Assembly (NCBI GenBank): GCA_011763485.2
Contig: JAANSK020267493.1
Span: 1 to 21,564, forward strand
DNA: 21,564 nucleotides
DNA from: Isoetes engelmannii
Lineage: Eukaryota > Streptophyta > Lycopodiopsida > Isoetales > Isoetaceae
Direction of reading: 5' to 3'
The notes under the pieces are model-generated. The model was not told the origin of the DNA and did no database searches. It was given only the letters and a program-made list of their open reading frames with translations. Shown in pieces: positions 9,801-19,699 of this stretch; positions within the stretch are counted from its first letter, which is position 1; every line of letters starts with the position of its first letter. Position numbers and translations under genes: made by a program.

Positions 9801-11213
9801 AGATCTGGACACGCAGCAAGAAGCATGACAGGCCTTTGGGAGAAGTGTATTTCAATTCTTATCTGTATTGTCGTCATAAATCATGGGAGACATATATATG
9901 TAGATGGGCATGTTCGAATTCCGAGACAGCATTGTAGTCCACAAATTATCTCCCATTCTTTAAAGTATGAACGTAGCAAAAAACCAAATCCAAATGAAGA
10001 AAAGGACAACCATAAGTGGACGAAGGGCAATGGAAGAGAACTCTCTACTCATGGGAGCTAAAAGATAGTCAATCAATGCCATTAGTCAGCTTGTAAAGTG
10101 ATCTTTAAGGAAATAGGGCATCTTAAGATTGGAAACACAAGAAGCTTAAATGCCAAGGGAGCTGCACACCAATCTAAGTAAATAGGGCATCTTAAGATTG
10201 GAAACACAAGAAGCTTAAATGCCAAGGGAGCTGCACACCAATCTAAGTATATACTCTCTTGGTCTTAGAAAAATGCTAACTCTTATTGTGGGTTCTTCTG
10301 CTCTATTTGGCAATTTTAACAAGTATTGTCTAGCAGGTACCATCAGTATTCTCATGGCTCCATCCTCGGTTTCGAACCCCATGGCCAGCTATATTGTTGA
10401 CATCTACATGCACTGTTTTGGTTATTGGATTCAGTGCATACTCTCTTGCAGAGGTGAGTCCAAATACTTTCTTAGAGGAACTGTGGAGGTTTCAGAGGGT
10501 CTGACACATGTGAAAACTTTTTTAGGCAGATATGTTGTTCTACGCACTTTCTACTGTAATTAAATTCAGCGCCTTGGTACAGCTGCGTTTCACAGAGCCT
10601 GATGCATTCCGTCCTTTTCGAATCCCGTTTGATCGTAAAGTGCTTGCAGGTCCTGCATTCCAACTTTGGATCCATAGAATCTAAGGTTATCCACACAATC
10701 TGAGATGTGCATTCTTGATCTTGCATGCTACAGTCTTGACAGCCATTCCAATTGGCGTATGCACAACCATGATTTATTTTGCTTCGGATCGCTCTCAAAT
10801 TATCGTACTTATTGGTATGTCAAGCTGAAATTGGTTTTTGTTTGGATGGAGATCATAAGATACGAGGATAACTGCTATCAGTTTTCTGTTTGGGTACCAT
10901 TTGCTCTCGAATTTGGGACAATAATCCTTCAGCAAAGTATGTTTTTTCAGGTAGTCTAGTTGCAGTCTTTGGTTACATGGTGAAGGAATTTGTTACTCAA
11001 TTTGGCATGGAGACTGGAGAAGCTGTTCAAAGGCGGATGGCTAGGGTTCAAGCTAACATTGGTAAGATGCAACATGGAGTGCATAGTGAACAAATGTTTG
11101 GGGGCAGCTACGTGGTTTCTGGAAATCGTACTCCGTATATCGGACTTGTACGGGATGGTATTTCCACATCAAAGACGTGGCTGAAACATAAAATCCTTAG
11201 GAGACCATACTAA
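6897..11213 (+). CDS. PUT/LAT-type polyamine or cationic amino-acid transporter
   Basis: An APC-superfamily carrier of the plant polyamine uptake (PUT/LAT) kind, expected to have twelve membrane helices and to act by proton-coupled uptake. Nine exons: 6897-7157, 7506-7884, 8451-8610, 9169-9382, 9461-9562, 10337-10453, 10526-10649, 10734-10814, 10951-11213. All introns are GT-AG, intron 7 having a weak donor (GTCCTG). The sum is 1701 bases: 566 residues plus stop with no break. The N-terminus (1-65) is polar. TM1 carries the unwound CGGPFGFED motif across exons 1 and 2. TWo further family blocks are PESGGHVLWVYRAFGPFW and NVLDNALYPVLF. TM6 reads WNTSGLDSFDAAGTFASEV, where seed-plant PUTs have WNLNYWD..STLAGEV. 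EPDAFRPFRIPF near 440 is the usual C-terminal loop. ATG 6897 has a good context (GAAGATGG) and gives a normal N-tail. Substrate is inferred from family only; a neutral amino acid is possible. Confidence 0.93.
10111..10248. repeat. Perfect 69-bp tandem duplication in intron 5
   Basis: Units 10111-10179 and 10180-10248 are identical by eye, starting AAATAGGGCATCTTAAGATT and ending AATCTAAGT. The lack of any difference implies a very recent duplication or an assembly slip. It lies in intron 5 of the transporter, about 90 bases before the acceptor of exon 6. Confidence 0.95.
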
Positions 11214-11332
11214 ACAAACCTAAAAAAAAGAAAAGTTTCTTTTTTGCAGCAAAACTGGATGTAAAATGTTATAACGTCAATGTAAAATCGACAGATTCAA
11301 TGCCATGTGTCAATACAAAATTCCCCCTAAAG

Positions 11333-11338
11333 AATAAA
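11333..11338 (+). terminator. Poly(A) signal of the transporter gene
   Basis: AATAAA lies 120 bases after the transporter's stop codon, in AT-rich sequence, the usual place for a plant near-upstream element. The mRNA end would lie some 10-30 bases on, around 11350. Confidence 0.6.
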
Positions 11339-11362
11339 ATAGAATGTATTTTATAGTCCACG

Positions 11363-11397
11363 AAGACCAATTGGCCTATAAAGACCAATTGGCCTAT
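11363..11397. repeat. Two copies of AAGACCAATTGGCCTAT
   Basis: Two 17-base copies with a period of 18 lie just before the pyrimidine tract. Each contains the palindrome CCAATTGG. Confidence 0.85.
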
Positions 11398-11408
11398 GGG
11401 ATTTGTGC

Positions 11409-11872
11409 ATTTTTTTCTTTCCATTTTTCCTCTCTCTCTCTCTCTCTCTCCTCCTTTTTCCGTGTGCCCATTTTTCCCTTCTTTTTTTTTTTAAATTCCA
11501 TTTCCTTATGCTTTTCCGTTTCCTCACCTTTTTCCCCCTCTTCCTCTTTCTTTGTCCTTTTTCCGTTCCCTCTTTCTCTTATCCTCGTTCCTTTTTCCCT
11601 TCCATTATCCTCATGCCTTTTTTCCCTTTCCACCTCCCTTTTTCTTTTCCCCACACCTCTTCCTTTTTTCGCTTCCCCTTTTCTACGTACCCCTTTCCTT
11701 TTCCCCTTCTTTTTCCCCTACCCCATGCCTTTTTTTCCTTCCCTTTCCACCACTCTTTTCTTTTTCCCCTTTCTTTTTTCTCCTTTCCAACTTCCTCTTT
11801 GTCTTCTATCTTTTTGCCGCTCACTTTCCCCTTTTCCTCCTCCGTTTTTCCGTTCCCTTCCCCTTTCTCCTT
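11409..11872. repeat. 464-bp polypyrimidine (C/T) tract
   Basis: The + strand is nearly all C and T, with a pure CT run near 11429-11453 and many TTTTTCCC-like blocks; purines are rare. Long open frames on both strands here encode only Phe/Ser/Pro/Leu or Lys/Glu/Arg runs and are artefacts of the composition. Such tracts can form triplex DNA, and this one begins about 70 bases past the transporter's poly(A) signal. Confidence 0.9.
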
Positions 11873-12190
11873 AAGAGATCAAAACATGATGAATCACGGT
11901 AGTGGAAAGTCGTGCGACAAAGCTTGGCCTTCAGAAGCAATCAAACGATCTTAGCCGCCCAAATTATGGTTGATATAACACACGCTTAATGCTATAGCAT
12001 TATAATATATGGTCATAATCGGGTCGTTTTTCTTTCTAGTGGTGCATTCTCATGTGTCCACGTCGACTATGCCAAGAACAGGGAATCGGAGTTGGGTTCT
12101 TCAATTCTGCATCACTAGCTGCACAGGTCAGAAATTAAGAAAAATTTTCAATTCCTCGATTATGATATTGTAAGAGTAAGTTGTCTGGTC
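11873..12190. other. No gene recognised
   Basis: A short open stretch at 12040-12127, flanked by TTTCTAG before and CAG|GTCAGA after, looks like a possible exon (reads GIGVGFFNSASLAAQ at its end), but I cannot assign it to a family and see no partner exons. Confidence 0.25.
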
Positions 12191-12193
12191 TAG

Positions 12194-12269
12194 CTTACCC
12201 TGTTTGCTTCGGTGAATTGATGCTCCTCGCTGCCGCCAGCCGCAACATTCACCGAGCAAACATGGTGAG
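12194..12269. other. Short hairpin with about 22 paired bases
   Basis: The left arm, 12194-12217, contains TGTTTGCTTCGGTGAAT. The right arm, 12247-12269, contains ATTCACCGAGCAAACA. They pair with only three or four mismatches or bulges across a 29-base loop. A third related block, TTGTTTAGGTGAAATTGC, lies at about 12313, and TATACTTATAC-type inverted repeats follow at 12279-12345. This could be a tiny foldback element or a microRNA-like precursor; the sequence alone does not decide. Confidence 0.6.
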
Positions 12270-12880
12270 TTGTCCGAAACAGCTTATACTTATACGCCCA
12301 ACTGGGAATTTGGTTGTTTAGGTGAAATTGCAAGTATAAGTATGCATTCACTACGGATGTTGGATCCCCTAAAGGGCAAGCCCTCACTTATGTGAGAGAA
12401 AGAGAGATTCCCAGTATATACTGCTATATATCAGGATATGCTTGACGATTGCCCTAAACCTGCAAAAGCATGTAACTCTGCCCATCGCTGCCAGCAAAAA
12501 GACTTTCAGAAGCTACGCACAAATGCCACTCTTTTATGAAGCTACCACAAATGCTACTCTTGACGATTTCGCGCCCCTGTTCATTGACATGGAATTTGAT
12601 CATGTCCAAGGATCAAGCCTCTGAAGTAAGTGCGGTGAGTAAGAGCCTGACCTGAATCCTTTCAACGGCAGCATAGGAAACGACATTCAATAAAGGGGAA
12701 AGTGGATGCTCTTCTAAAGAGGGACAGAAAAAACGTCTGATAAATGACGAATATAGAATAGAATAGAATGTGGCAGCTTGCAGGTCACAATTACCTTCTA
12801 GGTTGTAGTTCATTACAAAATAATTCTGCTTTTGTTGTTTTGGCACATGCTTTTGAAGACTGTTTCACTCTGTTCTTCAG

Positions 12881-12973
12881 ATTGAACAACTTCTCTGACA
12901 TTGGTGGGAAGATTGTGGGCGGCTTGGATTGCGGCTGTACGTTCGGAATTGCAGCCTCATTGTTAGATGCTGG
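12881..12973 (+). pseudogene. Single exon of a METTL5-like RNA methyltransferase (relic)
   Basis: Between an acceptor (TTCTTCAG) and a donor (G|GTAAGA), 93 bases encode LNNFSDIGGKIVGGLDCGC followed by TFGIAASLLDAG. METTL5, the N6-adenosine methyltransferase of 18S rRNA, has at this place N-x-Y-x-D-I-x-x-K-V-V-A-D-L-G-C-G-C-G and then a run of small residues ending LLGA, which forms the SAM-binding motif I. Here the DLGCGCG core has become GLDCGCT, so SAM binding would be doubtful. No other METTL5 exon, such as the one with the NPPFG catalytic motif, was found on either side. The intact splice sites argue for a copied genomic fragment, not a processed cDNA. Confidence 0.6.
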
Positions 12974-13257
12974 GTAAGAATGTGCCTCAAACTCTTTGTT
13001 TGTTTCGATGTTTTTATGCTCTGCATCAAAAGCATGTTACATTCTGGTTTTAAAGTAATCTTTAGTCAGAAATACTTCTCCTTTAACTAACAGTCATTGT
13101 GCCTAAAGCAACTCCAGCCATTAGATGAATTTGGTGAGATTTCTAATCGGTTCATCTCCCTTCTCCACCTTTACAGATATGTGCTCCTCTGTCTGCTTTC
13201 CATTTCATACATCTTTATTATTGTTGTAAATCTGTGTAGAAGAGCATAATTATTTTC

Positions 13258-13660
13258 AGCCAAACAATGTTACATTTGCTACTGTCTTACATGCATGTTT
13301 TAGTGTAGGAGTTTATGGGGGACAAGTTTGTTTTACAGCCCCCCACCTGACGTGGCACATATCCAAACCATCGATTTTGCAAATCAACGGCTGTAATACA
13401 TGCCATGTAAGGTGGGAGGGCTGCAAAACGAATTCTACCCGTTTATGGCAGGACAAATACACACGTGATGTTGTGGTAATATCTGGGTGTGAGGCAGATT
13501 TATTTGTTGGTACCAAATTTATTTGATATGTATCTCAATTGTGACAACAAGAATTATGCATGGAAATTTTTTAGAAAATTACTTACATTTAATGTTGTCT
13601 CATGGAGTTCAAGAATTTCTTGTTTGTTCAAGATGGTCATTGCAAGGAAGGTCTTAACAT
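13258..13660 (+). pseudogene. PPR-protein relic split by a MITE
   Basis: Before the MITE, 13260-13316 encodes PNNVTFATVLHACFSVGVY, the start of a PPR motif block typical of plant organelle RNA-editing or splicing factors (usual form: TF-x-x-VL-x-AC-x-x-LG). After it, in shifted frames, come GRQIHTHV-like codons, SGCEADLFVGT, then DMYLNCDNKNYAWKFF and NVVSWSSRISCLF, matching the family pattern of VG-x-x-LVDMYAKCG followed by A-x-x-VF and NVVSW. At least three frame changes and in-frame stops are present. Together this is about one and a half PPR motifs of a protein that normally has ten or more. The relic ends near the Ty3/gypsy fossil. Confidence 0.8.
13317..13440. mobile_element. 124-bp MITE inserted in the PPR relic
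   Basis: The arms pair over roughly 35-40 bases: GTTTTACAGCCCCCCACCT near the left end against AGGTGGGAGGGCTGCAAAAC near the right end. GTTTAT flanks both sides (13311-13316 and 13441-13446), giving a 6-bp target duplication, and the PPR reading resumes just after it. It has no coding. A 6-bp duplication is not typical of the main families (hAT 8, Mutator 9, PIF or CACTA 3), so the family is left open. Confidence 0.88.
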
Positions 13661-16600
13661 TGACGCCACGTCAATCTCATACAAAGGCCGCTACGACAAA
13701 GGATCTTGATCAAGGAAGCCGTAGGTCTGATACCACGGGAAGCAGCATGGAGCCAAGCACGGAAGACACAACGACTGCTCCCGGGGCCACGGACACGGAT
13801 GGTGTTACAGAAGAAGCAACGGCTGCCACTACGGAAGATCCTATGAAAATGCCCATGGGCAAGTACAAGCTTCTGCCATCATTGCGCATAGTGGGATTCC
13901 AACCTTTGCTGGTACATGATTTTAAGTACAGATCTCCGAATATTTCGATTACAAGATGCGCGCCATCATGAGTCGACATGCCTGCTTCCTGTAAAGAGAC
14001 CTATCACCTATCTCAGATCGACAAGACGACCGAAAGTTTTGCTCGAGCCCTTAGTTGCCGACATTCTCCCGATCTAGTTCCACCTGGAATTGTTCTTGTA
14101 TTCTGGTTTCATATATGATCTTATGATCTCTATTTTGATGTATCATCTTGATTCCAACTTTCAATAAAGTGTTCATTACCTGCCTCAAATTGTCTAAGTG
14201 TTCAAGACTGTTTCAGCATTTTAAGAAGAATGGTCAAATCCGACTTTGTATAGATTCCTGCCCATCCGATACAGCTCCGTTCAACATGCTCGTGCTTCCC
14301 TCCTACCATGTTGATGTCATACCAAAGGATTCATCTTTTTCACCTGCAACAGCTCCACTTGTCTCCATTTCTTCTTCATCAAATTCTCCGTCTTCATCTG
14401 ATTCTCCTCCACTTGTCTTGCCATCTGCATCCCTTGTCTCCTCTTCAGATTCACCTCCACCATCTGCCACTTCTCTGTTCTTCACCACCACCTCATCCGA
14501 TCCTCTCGAACTCACTTATCCACCTGCTCACACCCTCATGGAGTCCACTCTTCACCTACATATTGATACTTCTCCTTTGGAAGTTGTTGATATTAGTTTC
14601 GAACAACCTATGCGGATTGCTGCAGGTCTTTTAAAAGCCTTCAGTGTTGATCTTATCAAGCTGCTAGATGGAGTTTCGGCATATCTTTGCATGGAACTAT
14701 TCGGATCTCCATCGCATTGATCCTGCACTGGGTCAACTCTCCATTCCCATGAAATCGGATGCCAGGCCTCTTTATCAACGACAGTACAGACTCAATCCAA
14801 ACTACAGGACCGGGTGGAAGGTGACATTCACAAGTTGCTAATTGCAGGGTTGATTTATGAAGTAAAGCATTCCGAATAGGTCAGCCCCATTGTCGTGGCC
14901 CTAAAAAAGAATGGGAAGATCAGGGTATGTGTGGACTATAGGAAGCTGAATGCAGCCACGAGCGCGATCATTGTTGCCCTTTATTGATCAGGTTTTGAAA
15001 GATGTCACAGGCCATGAAATGTACTCATTCATGGATGGCTTCTTTAGGACAACCAAAGTTTAGTTCGACATGAAGATCAACTGAAGACGACGTTCACCAC
15101 ACCCTGGAGGTCTTTCAGGATGATTTTTCTGCCTATAGCAGCCGAAATACACACATGTCCAAGTTGGCTCAGATCTTCCGACGTTGTGCAGACACGGGCA
15201 TCAGCTTGAACCCCCAGGGGATTCACCTATATATGTATTTTAAAAATGACATATACGTTCTTAGGGTCAAGAAAAACCCTTTATTATTATATATGCATAA
15301 AAATGCCTTGTTATACCCTTATACTCCGAAAAATATAACTAGAGAAGTGAGATAAATAGTAGATATCCCTTATTATAAGTACGAAATAGGCAATAAGAAA
15401 CCCCTTAGTGTACACTCAGATGGTCAATACGCATACACAAGTGCATTCCCCTTGCTTGAACCCAAGAAAAGCTCTGTCTGTGTAACCTCTGGGGCCCTTC
15501 GTGGCCATGTGGTCAGTCAAAGGGGCATCACCACAAACCCGGCAAAAATCAGTTGTATAATGACAGCCCGTGCACCTAGAAACATCAAAGAAACCCGAAT
15601 GTTTATGGGTAAGATCAATTATTACAACACCTCCATTCCTGATCTTGCTCCCATGGCGGCTCCTCTTCCTGAGCTCACTGGTGATGAAAAATCCTGGATA
15701 TGGATCCCAGAGGCAGATGCATATTTCGAGAAATTGAAGAAGTTGGTTACACACGCTCCTGTCCTCACCCCACCTGACTGGTCCAAACCATTCCATGTCC
15801 ATGTTCATGTCCCCGGCTTTGCTATTGGTGTTGTTTTGGCCCAGGCTTTTTTCTGCTAAATTGAATACACCAATCCGCTTTGCTAGCCGCAAACTAAACC
15901 AGGCAGAAAGGAATTATTTTGCAACTGAGTGAGAAGCCCTTGGACTCATCTTTCTTGTAAAAAAGTTCCGACACTATTTTCTGGGCAGTCAAGTCTGATC
16001 GTCAAGCTTTGCTATATTTGATCAATAAGACCACACCCACAGGTCATATTGCCCGGTGGATACGGCTGTTACAAGTGCTTCCACAAGCCGGTCAACTCTA
16101 TTACAGTCCCTGATTACCTGTCCAAACTACATAAAAACACTCTAATAGGAACAAATGACTCGGTTCCTGATGCTCCCATTTTTCTTGCCACGGCTGTACC
16201 CACGGATCAGAGCATGGAAACAACCACGGCCTCTCCAAAGGATGAATGGTATCACGATCAGGTCCAATTTCATAAGTACGTGCTTTTTTCATTTGAGGAT
16301 TTGCATCTTTCCAAAAATCGAGCCATCCGAGCTCAGTTCCTTGGAAAGGCCGGATACCATACCATGGTTGAAGACATTTTATATCAGGCCGACACTGATC
16401 ACGTACTACAAAGGTGTGTGCTGTCCCATGAAACTAAAGAGCTCCTCCATCAGGCCTATGCTGGACCTAGGGTTGGCCATTTTAGTAGAGATAACACTGC
16501 TCGCAAGCTACTTTTGGCTGGCCCGTGGTGGCCAACGCTTTTCAAGAATGCACAACGAATTGCACGACAGTGTGATCCGTGCCAAAGAATGGGACATCCA

Positions 16601-16700
16601 ACAGCTTGGGATGCCTGTCCACTCTAACCTATTGTTGTTCCAACCCCTTTTGCAATGTGGGGTATGGATTTTGTTATGATTTACTTACATGTTTAGTCCA
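13660..16700 (+). mobile_element. Ty3/gypsy (Metaviridae) retrotransposon fossil, broken
   Basis: Parts in order: a possible gag-like or spacer region (13660-14720, Ser/Pro-rich in its middle), reverse transcriptase pieces (about 14730-15213, including the KNGKIRVCVDYRKLN block), the RT-to-RNase H stretch (about 15460-15860, with GHVVSQRGI and the RNase H start), the integrase zinc-binding region (about 16400-16610, HHCC type), and the first residues of the integrase core up to about 16700. This order (RT, RNase H, integrase) is that of Ty3/gypsy elements. No clear LTR pair was found. The copy is broken, with many breaks and lost parts, so it looks old. A small MITE lies within its RT region. 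Confidence 0.85.
15214..15453. mobile_element. 240-bp MITE nested in the gypsy fossil
   Basis: GCTTGAACCC occurs on both sides (15204-15213 and 15454-15463), a 10-base or possibly 9-base target duplication. The ends CCAGGGGATTCAC and GTGCATTCCCCTT form imperfect inverted repeats of about 13 bases. The inside is AT-rich and non-coding. A duplication of 9-10 bases suggests a Mutator-type non-autonomous element. Confidence 0.8.
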
Positions 16701-17668
16701 ACTTAATGTCCAGTTTGCGGATTAGAACCATGTCGTACAATCCTTGAGGACGGCATGCATTCTACTTCCACCATAGATGCAATATTTGTTACTAGATATT
16801 CCAATGCAGGGTTAATCTATGCAGTCAGTGGCTGCATTATCCTGAAGGATTAAGCCCACTTTCAAAGCTATTTTCCTCAAGCTTCATTAAAAGATTTCTA
16901 ATAGCTCAAGAAAAACTAACTAATGACAAATTTCATGCAACTTTCCACCAAACTATTGGTTGCCTCATGCATGGAACTTAAGCTGTCTTTAAGCATTGCC
17001 CAGATGGTACCAAAGTTATAAGCCACCAAGGCAGCCATTTTTGCATCTGCTCAGAGCATAAGCATTTAGAAAGATCATCTCCTTTTTGGGTTTTGATTGT
17101 AGGCAAAGTTATTCATGATTGCTACAAAGGAACAAACAGAAAAAAGTCAAAGCAATTTTCTTGCTAGATGTTGCATGTTAATGACATAGTTTTAAAAGAC
17201 GATGCAAACATGAAAACCACTCCTGGCAAACATGTAAGAACCACTCTACTGTTCTTGCAAATACATATGTGTGCACCACTCTTTGGATTATATTAAACCT
17301 GTAATCAATCAAGGAAAGGAATAATAAAATAGTTCTAGCAAATAATAATGTCCGGGCCAAAACTATCGGCATTTACATATTCGATATCTAAATTTGCCAA
17401 GCCTTTGATATATAAACACCTAGTTTGATTTTTTTTTTTTTTTTTTTTTTTTCCAAACCAAAGAGTTTTTTCCCTCAACAATCTAAAACCTAAATCAAAT
17501 GCAAAACTAACTCAAAGCCCAAAACTGCCCAAAGCCTTCTGTAGCGCCTTTGACCAGTTTAAGACATTTTCCAGAATATACATTTGTTGCCTAATTTTGA
17601 TTTTCACCAAATTTCTTACACATTTTCCCATTAAGTGCGCTCCACGACTATTAATTTGCTACGATACT
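16700..17668. other. Intergenic DNA upstream of the secreted-protein gene
   Basis: No gene is recognised. A run of about 23 T lies at 17430-17452, which on the opposite strand would look like a poly(A) tail, but no SINE or LINE body with A or B boxes is evident to its right. The last 200 bases should hold the promoter of the next gene; I see no certain TATA box. Confidence 0.4.
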
Positions 17669-18790
17669 ATGGCGACGGCTCGGCTCCTGTGTTGCCTCTC
17701 CATCCTCTATTTGGCGTATCTGTCACAAGTTTCATCTGCCCCTTCCAAGGTTAGATTGTCAATTCATCTATTGGGCATATGAAACCTTTGGATGCAGATT
17801 TATTCTTAAGCTGCATCCTTGGTAGATTCAGGAGAAAAGCTTCGAGGAAAAAAAGGCAGAATGTTACGATGATGTCAACAGGTTTATTTTTTCACATATG
17901 CCTTATTTGGTTAGTTAAAAGGGAAATGATATTCATTAGCTTATAGTTTCTTTAGGTTTCAGGATTTACATTTTAAACTGTCAAGGATTTTCTTTTAATT
18001 CACAAGGAAATCTACTCAATATATCCAAGGCGTCAATTATATTGGAATCTTATTAGGGTTGTTGGTTTTTGGGGAATGAAGATACTATATAAAGTTATAT
18101 ATTTTCAAAATGTCATCGTTTTAATCTTAATAATGTTTTTGCACAAATTGTTATGCAGTGGTTTATGGGGAGCATGGTGCAGATCATCTGCAATTGCTAG
18201 AGAAAATTGTGCATTGAAATGTGTTTCTCAAGCTTGTTATGATTTGATTTATGCGGATGATGCTGTAAGTATTTGTATTCTATTTGCCAAATTCATAAAA
18301 CTTCAAATCATCAAGTAATATGCTCCCAGTTGTATCTTCTCAATAACACTCATAAAGAATGTGATAAAGTATAATCCCCACTTATTCTTTAGTTTTGTAA
18401 CATGTTGGTTAATAATGGAGATGGCATGTTTTAGTTGGAAGAGGGAGAGGTTGACACAAGACGAGGACGAGAATTCAGAGCTTGCTTTCGCAGGTATGTA
18501 TGAAGCCGGCTGCTAGAAATGATATAAGCATTAGTAAAGAACAATGTTTTGAATTTTCTAGTTACACGCTTTTGCTGGAAATGTGATTGATGAGAAATAT
18601 GCAAGCACTGTCTAGTAATTTATTTTTCTTAGACTGACTTTGTTAGGTTCAGATTGGTACTACTCAGTTTCATGTATGTAATCCCTTAAATTTATGAAAT
18701 TTTTTAAGACCTGTGCATAGTTTTAATTTATTTATTGGTTTCAGGGAATTAAAAGGCGAAGATATCACAAAGTCATTGTATTATGACTGA
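17669..18790 (+). CDS. Small secreted protein with six cysteines (113 aa)
   Basis: Five exons join in frame: 17669-17749, 17832-17881, 18159-18264, 18435-18493, 18745-18790; 342 bases including the stop. All introns are GT-AG. Residues 1-24 form a signal peptide (Arg, then LLCCLSILYLAYL, cut after VSSA). The mature part has Cys at 38, 51, 61, 65, 70 and 96, with the tight group ENC-x3-C-x4-C followed by YDLIYADDALEEGEVD and a basic block, GRxFRACFRR. It ends KSLYYD. I recall a conserved but uncharacterised plant family with this CxxxC-x4-C plus LEEGEVD pattern; no function is known to me. It should enter the secretory pathway, and the cysteines may form three disulfides. It does not look like a defensin or lipid-transfer protein, whose Cys spacing differs. 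The consistent frame over four introns argues that it is a live gene. Confidence 0.8.
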
Positions 18791-19245
18791 GTAAGCTCTA
18801 GGTGAATGAAGGTGCATGATACTGAGTGCAGGATCTGTAAGTTGATTAAAGGCGATAAGAATGCTCCTTTTTAGTCTAAATCGTTTTATCCTGACATGAC
18901 TCTTGGAATGAACCTGTTTGAAATGCATGACGAAACGTAAGAAAATTGGAGCGGTGGCTAACCCATCTGAATCTTTTTGGGGCAAATTACAGATGGCAAT
19001 AATTCTGCTGATCTTATGCATTAGAAAGCTATCTTTTGCATTTTTCATTCTAAAGGCCATCCTTGCTTGTTCAAAGTGCTGCTACTTTCTCTATAGCATC
19101 TGCTACTGCTATTGATTTTGTTGCTCCTCCTGCCTCTCCAACTACTTAACCTACAGCACCTCTTGCATTTATGATTAATACTCCCAATGGTGTTACCGCT
19201 AAGAAGTCTCAAATTTTTATGATGCTAGAACTCTACCTTGTTAGA
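18791..19245. other. No gene recognised
   Basis: The stretch after the secreted-protein gene should hold its 3' untranslated region; no clear AATAAA is close by. Around 19080-19200 a Ser/Thr/Pro/Ala-coding-like stretch (contains APPASP and TAPLAFMINTPN) could be a scrap of a retroelement or another gene, but it has no diagnostic motif. Confidence 0.3.
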
Positions 19246-19294
19246 GGGTGTTATGTCTTTGCTGCCCTCACTAGGTAGTGACATAATAACACCC
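19246..19294. repeat. Palindromic hairpin
   Basis: GGGTGTTATGTC at the left pairs with GACATAATAACACCC at the right (three bases bulge), and inside lies a second palindrome, TCACTAGGTAGTGA. The whole of about 49 bases could fold as a cruciform. It may be the tip of a repeat, as the following 250 bases look repeat-like, but no matching end was found. Confidence 0.7.
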
Positions 19295-19699
19295 AGAAGC
19301 CAGGGAACGAGTAATATTGTATAACATATTATAATAGGTAAACCTAGACAGGAATTCACGATGTAGGGTGAATTAATCTCAATGACATTGATTCAGCTTC
19401 AACATGCGGCTTTTATAGGCCAATGATTTTTCTTTGTTGAATTTGTCTATCCTCCAATGTATAGTGTCTGCACAAACGGTATTTTTGAAACAACCGAGTA
19501 TGTGGGGCGATGTGATGCCAAGCAATAAAATACAGGCTCATTCATTGAGAGACACGGGTGCCATGTAGCCATTCTCTTATACTGAATGGGATTCATTGAA
19601 CCAACGCTCACTAGACTAGATGAGTGGGTTATCCCTCAAAGAGGGAGGCATTGCCCTCCTTAAACCAAGGTCCAGGATGTCTCCTAAAAGGAAAGGAGA

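Noticed and set aside
11344-11954. Long open frames on both strands (up to about 180 codons)
   Set aside because: They consist only of Phe/Ser/Pro/Leu or Lys/Glu/Arg runs dictated by the pyrimidine tract; no domain and no codon structure.
12442-12624. 60-codon frame starting MTIALNLQKHV
   Set aside because: No recognised family; considered as a METTL5 partner exon but it shows none of the expected motifs.
13722-13740. GTCTGATACCAC, the complement of a tRNA-Met type primer site
   Set aside because: It is on the opposite strand to the pol pieces of the fossil and no LTR edge (TG...CA) adjoins it; probably chance.
17430-17452. T-run read as the poly(A) tail of an antisense retroposon
   Set aside because: No SINE promoter boxes, LINE coding or flanking duplication found beside it.
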